Shown here: piece by piece, positions 33,902 to 40,190 of the stretch
Layout of the letters: the number at the start of each line of letters is the position of its first letter
How positions within the stretch are numbered: position 1 is the stretch's first letter
NCBI GenBank assembly: GCA_008373205.1
Contig: RQOS01000042.1
Location: 1-40,190, forward strand
Source of the DNA: SAR202 cluster bacterium
Lineage (GTDB): Bacteria; Chloroflexota; Dehalococcoidia; Lucifugimonadales; Lucifugimonadaceae
Direction of reading: 5' to 3'
DNA: 40,190 nt
Notes under the pieces: generated by a model
Databases searched by the model: none
What the model was told of the DNA's origin: nothing
The model's input: only the letters and a program-made list of their open reading frames with translations
Program-made: the position numbers and the translations under genes

Positions 33902-34957
33902 CTAAGAATTAATTTCATTTTCTATTATCTCACCTACTAGTATTGACATCATTATCCCCCAACCTCCTCCTCCTGAAGCTACATAAACAGTATTACTAAT
34001 TTTTTGAATAATCGGTAGATCATCTTTAACTTGAGGCCTAAGACAAGCTGTTTGGCTATGAAAAGGAAATTGATCAATATCATTATGCATTTTTTTTGCA
34101 CTATCAATTAAGAAATCTTTAGCTTGATTAGTTATAGTTTTATCAAAACCTTTTTCTTCAGATGTAGCTGCTATCCATATTAGGTCATCCTTTTTTTTGA
34201 TCACTGAACATGAACCGTGAAGATGTAAATCTGTAAATTTATTTTCTGGATCTCGTAATTTTACTATCTGCCCTTTTGAAGGATAGACATCTGTTTTAAA
34301 TGTATTTCCTAGGAGTTTATTAGTCCAAGGTCCTGATGCTACTATCACCTTCTCAGATTCGAATGAATAATATTTACCAGATATTTTAGGAGCATTATCT
34401 ATTTCATGAATATCTATAATTTCATCTTTTATGAAGCTAACTCCATTTTTTTTACATTTATTTTCAAGATAAGTTTTATATTTTTTAGAATTAATAAATA
34501 TAGTGCCATTAAATAATGATAATGAAGGGAAATAAGATAAATTTATAAATTTTTCTATTTCAATAGATGAACTATTCTGAATGGAAAAAAAGTTTCTTTC
34601 AGAATCTATTTGATGAATCAAATCTTCAATCATCTTAAATTGAGAATCATCTTCAAGAAAATGAATAGTAGGTCTAATTTCAAATTCAATTTCTTTTTTT
34701 GTTTCATCATCCAAATTTAGAAATTTTTTATATGCATCAAGACTTTTTATAGCAACTGGTAAAGGTTTAGTTTCATGCCCATGGCCAGAACCTCCCAAAA
34801 TAGGATCAATTCTTCCTAATGAATTAGATGAAGCTTCATTTGGATTCTCTGATTTATCAACAACTGTAACTTTTTGCCCTAAATTAGATAAATGAGCAGC
34901 AATAGAAAGACCAAATATTCCAGAACCAATAATTATATTTTCACTGGCAATTTTCAT
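33902..34957 (-). CDS. DAO-family FAD oxidoreductase, glycine oxidase (ThiO)-like
   Basis: This 351-aa flavoprotein has the FAD motif GSGIFGLSIA (11-20), EASSNSLGRIDP (41-52), VASGPWTN in mid-protein, VYPSKGQIVKL, and the C-terminal SGGGGWGIMMS flavin site. These match glycine-oxidase/D-amino-acid-oxidase-type enzymes that oxidise small amines or amino acids. No thiamine gene is nearby, so a ThiO role in thiazole synthesis is not supported. The start overlaps the stop of the 6-phosphogluconate dehydrogenase gene in a TAATG junction. It is the third DAO enzyme in the window. Confidence 0.88.
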   Translation of the reverse strand: MKIASENIIIGSGIFGLSIAAHLSNLGQKVTVVDKSENPNEASSNSLGRIDPILGGSGHGHETKPLPVAIKSLDAYKKFLNLDDETKKEIEFEIRPTIHFLEDDSQFKMIEDLIHQIDSERNFFSIQNSSSIEIEKFINLSYFPSLSLFNGTIFINSKKYKTYLENKCKKNGVSFIKDEIIDIHEIDNAPKISGKYYSFESEKVIVASGPWTNKLLGNTFKTDVYPSKGQIVKLRDPENKFTDLHLHGSCSVIKKKDDLIWIAATSEEKGFDKTITNQAKDFLIDSAKKMHNDIDQFPFHSQTACLRPQVKDDLPIIQKISNTVYVASGGGGWGIMMSILVGEIIENEINS

Positions 34958-35850
34958 TAATCCGTATGTCCTCCAAAAGCATTTCTCATAGCAGAAAGAA
35001 TCTTTCCAGAGTAAGAATTTTTATTCTTAGAATTAAACCTTTGAGAAATTGAAGCATATATACTGGGAATTGGAACTGCAAGATCGATAGATTCCTTAAT
35101 TGTCCATCGACCTTCACCGGAATCCCCTACTTCAGAGCTAAATTTACCAAGACCTGAATCTTTTTTTAGCTCTCCAGCAATAAGATCAATCAACCAAGAT
35201 TGTACAACTGAACCAGTTCGCCAGTTTTGGGTTATTTCGTCAAGTTTTAAATTAAATTCTTTTTTATTATTTAGGATTTCAAGTCCTTCAGCAATTGATT
35301 GCATCATTCCATATTCAATTCCATTATGAATCATTTTTACAAAATGCCCAGAACCTGATGAACCAACAAAAAGTCCACCTTTAGTTTCTACAGTAGACAA
35401 TGTGTTAAAAATTTCTAAAACTTCTTTATAGGTATTTTCTGAACCTCCAATAGTCAAGCAAAAACCATTTTTTAAACCCCAAACACCTCCGCTTGTACCA
35501 CAGTCCAAGAAGCTTATTCCATTTTGAGAGCAAATATCCGAATTTTTTATAGAATCTTTATAATAACTATTTCCACCATCAATTATTATATCTCCGTTAT
35601 TCATAAGTTTAGATAATTCCCTAACGAGACTATTGGTCGGGTCTCCACTTGGTACCATCAACCATATAATTTTTTTGGAAGTAAACCTATCCATTAAGCT
35701 AGATAAATTATTATCAATTTCATAAGAACTATCTAAGTTTTTAGATAATTCTTCATCTTGATCATATCCAAAAACTTTAAATGATGAATCACTAAGCTTT
35801 TGGGCAATTTGGCTTCCCATTTTACCTAAACCCACAACTCCAATTTCCAT
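34957..35850 (-). CDS. gnd: 6-phosphogluconate dehydrogenase, decarboxylating, short form
   Basis: This enzyme oxidises 6-phosphogluconate to ribulose-5-phosphate and CO2. The 297 residues correspond to the short, usually NAD-preferring form (about 300 aa) rather than the 470-aa E. coli type. GLGKMG (7-12) binds the cofactor, and MVPSGDPT, DGGNSYYKDS and CGTSGGVWGL are typical. The catalytic HFVKMIHNGIEYGMMQ supplies Lys and Asn, and DSGEGRWT and RNAFGGH close the C-terminal domain. The ATG at 35850 is chosen because GAGG precedes it at the right distance; an in-frame TTG at 35862 is less likely. No zwf or pgl gene is visible. It is coupled to the oxidase gene downstream. Confidence 0.94.
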   Translation of the reverse strand: MEIGVVGLGKMGSQIAQKLSDSSFKVFGYDQDEELSKNLDSSYEIDNNLSSLMDRFTSKKIIWLMVPSGDPTNSLVRELSKLMNNGDIIIDGGNSYYKDSIKNSDICSQNGISFLDCGTSGGVWGLKNGFCLTIGGSENTYKEVLEIFNTLSTVETKGGLFVGSSGSGHFVKMIHNGIEYGMMQSIAEGLEILNNKKEFNLKLDEITQNWRTGSVVQSWLIDLIAGELKKDSGLGKFSSEVGDSGEGRWTIKESIDLAVPIPSIYASISQRFNSKNKNSYSGKILSAMRNAFGGHTD

Positions 35851-35929
35851 AATCAACCTCAAGTTTAAAAATTACAAATTTACCATCAATTGAATATCAT
35901 TTTAGAGCATATTTGATTAAAAGGAATTA

Positions 35930-37024
35930 CTATTTTGTAGATTCAAATTCTTTATCATGAAGATAATTAGCAAACCCTTTAACCCAATCATCATTATCAT
36001 TCAAACTTGGAATCAACTTAACTGATTCTCCACCATTTTTTTCAAAATCTTCGTGATTCTCTACTGCAATTTCTTCTAATGTTTCAAGACAATCTGCAGT
36101 AAAAGATGGACAAGCAACAGAAACGTTCTTTATACCCTTTTCAGCTAAGTCTTCTAGAACATCCACTATGTTTGGTTGAATCCATTGTTCTGGACCAAAA
36201 GTACTTTGATAACAAACCTTGAAAGGTTTATCAGGATCTATAATATCTGCAAGTTTCATAATTGTTTTTACGCAATGAGATTTATAACAGAATTCATTAT
36301 TTTCACTAACTTTTTCACAGCAATTTTCTATTTTTTGACAATGAGACTGAGAGATATCTGATTTTGTAAGATGCCTAACTGGAAGTCCGTGGAAACTAAA
36401 TAGTAAATATTCACTATTTTTATATTCTTCAGAATCTATAATACTTTTAGCTAGTGATTTAAGATAAAAATCTTCATTATAATAGTGCTCTACTTTTACT
36501 AATTCTGGATTGTAATTTTCTGCTTTGAGAACTCGATCAATTTCAGTAAATGTAGATCCAGAAGTTGCTTCAGCATATTGAGGAAACATAGAAACTAGAA
36601 ATAATTTTTCTGTTCCATTATCTTTTAATTTTTTTATAGCACTTTCTATTGAAGGATTGCCATATCTCATACCTATTTGAATATTTCCATTAGTAAATTT
36701 TTTCAATTTCTCTGTAAATTTGACTGTATTTACTAATAGTGGGGATCCTTCTTCTGTCCAAATTCCTTTGTATTTATGCTGAATTTTTGCTGGTCTAAAT
36801 GGAACGACAATTAGATTAACTATCATCCAACGAAGAACAGAAGCAAAACGATTTTTTATCTTATCGAATCCTTTAGAATATTCTTCAGGTCTAGTTGAAG
36901 GATAATCAAGCATATCAGGATCAGATAAAAATTCTTTTAGATATCTTCTCAATGCGGGTATACTAGGTTCGTCAGGAGTACCCGTGTTAAGTATTAAGTA
37001 TCCATTTTTTTTAGATGCAACCAT
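35930..37024 (-). CDS. hemH: Ferrochelatase with internal cysteine cluster
   Basis: This 364-aa enzyme inserts Fe2+ into a porphyrin at the end of haem biosynthesis. NTGTPDEPS (13-21), YLKEFLSDP (28-36) and FPQYAEATSGS (147-157) are family motifs. His212 in SFHGLP and Glu314 in DCLETLEEI are the catalytic residues. An insert directly after the His212 motif carries Cys229, Cys235, Cys236, Cys246 and Cys251. Such an internal cysteine segment is known from a class of [2Fe-2S] ferrochelatases (Myxococcus xanthus type), in contrast to the C-terminal ligands of animal enzymes. AGGAG lies 5 nt before the ATG. It is between MMPL and gnd genes on the same strand. No other haem gene is present. Confidence 0.94.
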   Translation of the reverse strand: MVASKKNGYLILNTGTPDEPSIPALRRYLKEFLSDPDMLDYPSTRPEEYSKGFDKIKNRFASVLRWMIVNLIVVPFRPAKIQHKYKGIWTEEGSPLLVNTVKFTEKLKKFTNGNIQIGMRYGNPSIESAIKKLKDNGTEKLFLVSMFPQYAEATSGSTFTEIDRVLKAENYNPELVKVEHYYNEDFYLKSLAKSIIDSEEYKNSEYLLFSFHGLPVRHLTKSDISQSHCQKIENCCEKVSENNEFCYKSHCVKTIMKLADIIDPDKPFKVCYQSTFGPEQWIQPNIVDVLEDLAEKGIKNVSVACPSFTADCLETLEEIAVENHEDFEKNGGESVKLIPSLNDNDDWVKGFANYLHDKEFESTK

Positions 37025-37102
37025 AAAACTCCTGATTTTTTACATTGTCACTTATTATTCTAAATCCGACTTTATAAAAAAAAAATAAAAAAAAGTACAA
37101 AT

Positions 37103-39460
37103 TTATTTTTTATTTAAGTTACCTTCAATAGAAATATTGGGTAACCAATTCAAAAATTTTGGTAAATACCAAGCTCGTGTTCCTAAGATTTTCATTACAC
37201 TAGGTACTAAAATAGATCTAACTACAGTAGCATCAATAAGTACTGCAGCCCCTAATCCAAATCCCATTGATTGGAAAAAGGCTAATTCTCCAAGAGCAAA
37301 TCCTCCAAAAACAGCTACCATAATCAAAGCTGCACCGGTTATTATACTAGCCGTTTTTCTAAGTCCAAATGCAACTGATTCATCTGAAGAACCAGTTTCG
37401 TCAAAATGTTCTTTTATACGGCTCAGCATAAATACGTGGTAGTCCATTGATAATCCAAAAAGAATACTAAACATAAAAAGTGGCAACCAAAATTCAAGTT
37501 GATCAACCTGCTCAAAGCCAAATACATCTATCATAAAACCTTTTTGGAAAACCAAAACTAATAATCCATAGGCCGCTCCTACAGAAAGTAAATTCATAAT
37601 TATAGAGGCTATTGAAATAGTTATTGATCTAAAAGCAAATAACAAAAGGATCAAACTCAACGAAAGCACTAAGCCTAAAACTATTGGGAAATATTCATCA
37701 GTCATTTGAACTGAATCGACTACTTCTGCTGATTGGCCTCCCACATAAACTGTATAGCTTGAAGAAGGTATTCCAGAGAAGGCTGATGGAATAATTTCAT
37801 TTCTTAAACGTTTAATGGAATTAAGAGAAACTTGATTTTGTGGATCACCAGGAATCATAGAAGTTAATTCAGCAAAATTAACCGAAGATTCAATATTTAT
37901 TTCAGGATTTAGAAAACCTTCATCATCTACTAAACTTTGTTCTACTTTAGAAATAGCATTTATAATTTCATCAGATTGCATATCTGCATCTATCATAACT
38001 GTAGCAGGAGCATTAGAACCAAATCCAAACTTTTCATCAAGAAGAGTAAACCCAATCTTAACTGGTTCATTATCAGGTAAAACAGAAATCCCACTAGTTC
38101 CTTTTTCTAAATCAAAATAAAAATAAGATAGAACTAATAGAAATCCAGCAGCTAGAGTCATACTTATATAAGGTCTTCTCATAACTTGAAGAGTAATAAT
38201 ATTCCAAAAACCACCTTCAGATTCTTTTGATGACTTATCAGGATTAAGGAATCTTATATTCATACCCTTGTTTCTGAGCACTGATAAAAGTATCAAGAAA
38301 AGCATTACAGCACCTGAAACTATTAGTAATATTGGTCCTAATTCTTGAGTAAAAGCTACTACTAAGAATCCCACAATATATAGAATTATTGTTACACCTT
38401 TTGGAACACCAAAACTATTCACTCTATCACCAAGAATTCCGATAATAGCTGGAAGAATGGTTACTCCAGCCATAACAGCAACAAAAACCACTACAATAGC
38501 TCCAACCCCAAAAGCTTGGAAAGTTTTTTCAGGAATTATAAACATTCCTACTAGAGCAAGAACAACTGTTAAGCCACTAAACATCACAGCTCTACCGGCT
38601 GTACTACCTGAATTGATTATTGCATCGTATTTTTCAAATCCATTAGCTCTTTCCTCTCTGTACCTAGAAAGTATGAATAAACAGTAATCAATTCCTACAG
38701 CAAGTCCCATCATGGTCATAATATTTGGGACAAAATCATTTAGATCGACTAATTGACCAATTATTGAAACTGCACCTATAGAAACAAAAATCGCTACTAC
38801 AGCTAATATAACTGGAATTATAGCTGAAGTTACAGATCCAAAAACTAAAGCTAATATTATTAGTGCAACTGATATTCCAATTGTTTCTCCGGTTACAAGA
38901 TCTTTTTCAGCTATATGAGCAAAAGAGTACTCAATTGAGTCTAGACCAATGAAATAATATTGAAAAGAATCATCAGAATAATCTTCAGTAACATGAATTA
39001 ATGGACCTACTAAATTTCCTCTCACAAATGGAGCTGGGATCATAAGAGTAGTACCATCCTGAGAAGGATTAATTTGATAATCTTCAACTGTTCCAACATT
39101 CTGATTGACATCAGATTTATCGATTTCACTTTGAATTTTCTTAAAGAAACCATCTAATGACATTAAATATTCTTCTGATGGAAATTGAAATTTACTTGAA
39201 GTTACCACTAATAAATTGTCAGAGGTATCTTCTTTTGGTGATGAGGATTCCTTATTTGGATTTAGCTCATTCATTTTTTTATCTTTTAATTTTTGAGCAA
39301 GTTTAAATTCTTGGTCCTGAGTAGCTCCTTGTCCCCCATTAAGTGCACTATCTAAATAATTTTGTGATAATAAGCCTGCAGAAATCATAAGTAATATCCA
39401 AATTCCGACAGTTACAAATGGTCTTCTTGCACAAAAACTTACTAAAGATTTTAAAGACAT
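37103..39460 (-). CDS. MMPL-family RND transporter
   Basis: This 785-aa integral membrane protein has two homologous halves, each with one helix, an extracytoplasmic loop (about 35-190 and 450-585) and a five-helix bundle, plus extra hydrophobic segments in the centre (about 350-395). The proton-relay Asp-Tyr pairs of the MmpL3 type are both present: Asp258-Tyr259 (GIDYCLF) and Asp673-Tyr674 (SMDYHVF). It probably exports lipids or hydrophobic compounds using the proton gradient. AAGGAA lies 9 nt before the ATG, and an imperfect palindrome lies upstream (39500-39560). The family is abundant in actinobacteria and also occurs in Chloroflexota. Substrate is unknown. Confidence 0.93.
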   Translation of the reverse strand: MSLKSLVSFCARRPFVTVGIWILLMISAGLLSQNYLDSALNGGQGATQDQEFKLAQKLKDKKMNELNPNKESSSPKEDTSDNLLVVTSSKFQFPSEEYLMSLDGFFKKIQSEIDKSDVNQNVGTVEDYQINPSQDGTTLMIPAPFVRGNLVGPLIHVTEDYSDDSFQYYFIGLDSIEYSFAHIAEKDLVTGETIGISVALIILALVFGSVTSAIIPVILAVVAIFVSIGAVSIIGQLVDLNDFVPNIMTMMGLAVGIDYCLFILSRYREERANGFEKYDAIINSGSTAGRAVMFSGLTVVLALVGMFIIPEKTFQAFGVGAIVVVFVAVMAGVTILPAIIGILGDRVNSFGVPKGVTIILYIVGFLVVAFTQELGPILLIVSGAVMLFLILLSVLRNKGMNIRFLNPDKSSKESEGGFWNIITLQVMRRPYISMTLAAGFLLVLSYFYFDLEKGTSGISVLPDNEPVKIGFTLLDEKFGFGSNAPATVMIDADMQSDEIINAISKVEQSLVDDEGFLNPEINIESSVNFAELTSMIPGDPQNQVSLNSIKRLRNEIIPSAFSGIPSSSYTVYVGGQSAEVVDSVQMTDEYFPIVLGLVLSLSLILLLFAFRSITISIASIIMNLLSVGAAYGLLVLVFQKGFMIDVFGFEQVDQLEFWLPLFMFSILFGLSMDYHVFMLSRIKEHFDETGSSDESVAFGLRKTASIITGAALIMVAVFGGFALGELAFFQSMGFGLGAAVLIDATVVRSILVPSVMKILGTRAWYLPKFLNWLPNISIEGNLNKK

Positions 39461-39499
39461 TTCGGATGTTCCTTATTGATAGTGAATTGTGTGTGTAAA

Positions 39500-39560
39500 T
39501 TTATAAAATACTTAAAAATTTTATTTGGGTGAAATTTTCTTATGTTAAGTATTTAATAAA
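39500..39560. repeat. Imperfect 16-bp inverted repeat upstream of the MMPL gene
   Basis: The arms 39500-39515 and 39545-39560 match at 15 of 16 positions and flank a 29-nt loop. The structure sits in the 123-nt gap between the photolyase stop and the MMPL start. It could end the photolyase transcript or serve as an operator for the MMPL gene. All-AT arms lower its significance. Confidence 0.35.
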
Positions 39561-39583
39561 TGTCATATATTTATTACATCTAA

Positions 39584-40190
39584 TTATAATCCTGAAAAAG
39601 ATTCAAGAGCTTTATGCCTGGAATCTTTTAGATCAATTATAGGTCTAGGATAATTAGAACCTAAAATAACATCAGCTTTTATAAGTTCATCATCAGGAGC
39701 ATTCCATGGATCAAATAAATACTTAATGGGCAATTGACTTAATTCAGGTATATATTTTTTTGTATACTTTCCTTCTGGATCAAATTTTGATCCTTGTAAA
39801 ACAGGATTAAAGATTCTGAAATACGGAGCTGCATCAGCACCAGTTCCCGCAACCCACTGCCAACTAGCAGAATTGCTGGCCAGATCTGCATCTATCAAGC
39901 AATCCCAAAACCATCTTTCCCCTTTCTTCCAATGAACCAATAAATTTTTAACTAAAAATGATCCAACTATCATTCTCACTCGGTTATGCATATAACCAGT
40001 TTTCCAAAGTTCTCTCATACCTGCATCAACTATAGGATAACCAGTTAACCCTTTTTTCCAAGAATTTAAGAATTCAGGATCGTTTCCCCAAGGAAAATTG
40101 TCAAATTTAGACTGCAAATTATTCTTATTAAGCTTAGGAAAGTGAAAATTAAGATAATAAGAAAATTCTCTCCAACCTAATTCACTTTTA
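39584..40190 (-). CDS. phr: Deoxyribodipyrimidine photolyase, C-terminal part (cut by window edge)
   Basis: This light-driven DNA repair enzyme splits cyclobutane pyrimidine dimers using FADH-. Only the last 201 codons are visible; the frame is open through the window edge at 40190, with SELGWREFSYYL readable there, so there is no start codon in this window. The FAD-binding helical domain is clear: TGYPIVDAGMREL, GYMHNRVRMIVGSFLVK, DADLASNSASWQWVAGTG and DAAPYFRIFNP. All match class I CPD photolyases, including the Trp residues of the substrate pocket. The family is about 450-480 aa, so more than half of the protein lies beyond the edge. It is consistent with life in sunlit water. Confidence 0.94.
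   Translation of the reverse strand, partial: KSELGWREFSYYLNFHFPKLNKNNLQSKFDNFPWGNDPEFLNSWKKGLTGYPIVDAGMRELWKTGYMHNRVRMIVGSFLVKNLLVHWKKGERWFWDCLIDADLASNSASWQWVAGTGADAAPYFRIFNPVLQGSKFDPEGKYTKKYIPELSQLPIKYLFDPWNAPDDELIKADVILGSNYPRPIIDLKDSRHKALESFSGL

Noticed and set aside
33902-34957. ThiO of thiamine biosynthesis
   Set aside because: The fold and motifs fit, but no thi gene is present and the neighbour is gnd.
37137-37442. Plus-strand 101-aa open frame in the MMPL gene
   Set aside because: Antisense shadow in a membrane-protein gene with Thr/Pro-rich translation.

Overview
This is a 40.2 kb, strongly AT-rich bacterial chromosome segment using the standard code (TGA serves as a stop throughout). 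Genes are tightly packed: many neighbours overlap by 1-4 nt (ATGA or TAATG junctions), and no gap between genes exceeds about 190 nt. No rRNA, tRNA, CRISPR array, insertion sequence or phage gene was seen. The gene content fits a free-living heterotrophic marine bacterium. It has three enolase-superfamily (mandelate racemase type) proteins, three DAO-type FAD oxidoreductases, a Baeyer-Villiger-like monooxygenase, a sulfatase, SDR and MDR dehydrogenases, high-affinity ABC uptake systems with lipoprotein binding subunits, an MMPL exporter and a photolyase. Expanded enolase and flavoenzyme families in a small AT-rich genome suggest the SAR202 clade of Chloroflexota. That placement is inference from gene content, not from a marker gene.

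Layout. 1-4900 (mostly minus): a six-helix membrane protein, a glycerophosphodiesterase, a short anchored protein (plus), an M20 amidohydrolase with a previously hidden 54-aa membrane protein one base downstream, and an MFS exporter. 4997-8676: an esterase (plus) convergent with a Baeyer-Villiger-like monooxygenase, then a PLP D-threonine aldolase/D-serine dehydratase-like enzyme. 8808-12483 (plus): a probable sugar or sugar-acid operon of zinc dehydrogenase, second glycerophosphodiesterase, L-rhamnonate-dehydratase-like enolase and transaldolase-family aldolase. 12485-15138 (minus): a divergent GH32 protein and a ketopantoate-reductase-like enzyme. 15214-19443 (minus): a complete general L-amino-acid ABC transporter (aapJQMP) preceded by an unusually GC-rich leader.

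19630-27215 (minus): a seven-gene operon of BMP-type nucleoside ABC transporter, hypoxanthine phosphoribosyltransferase, divergent enolase and MSOX-like flavoenzyme; apt lies upstream at 27344-27856. 27956-33900 (plus): cytoplasmic-type sulfatase, DAO oxidoreductase, DUF805 protein, SDR, HAD hydrolase, DUF1330 protein and a canonical MR-type enolase. 33902-40190 (minus): ThiO-like oxidase, short-form 6-phosphogluconate dehydrogenase, ferrochelatase with an internal cysteine cluster, MMPL transporter, and the C-terminal part of a photolyase that runs off the window.

Together the genes describe scavenging of small dissolved organic molecules (amino acids, nucleosides, glycerophosphodiesters, sugar acids, sulfate esters), followed by oxidation, dehydration and aldol cleavage. 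The features most worth a second look are the nucleoside-uptake operon carrying an enolase and an amine-oxidase-like flavoprotein, the GC-rich leader of aapJ, and several enzymes with changed signature residues (GH32, the Baeyer-Villiger-like enzyme, the middle enolase).
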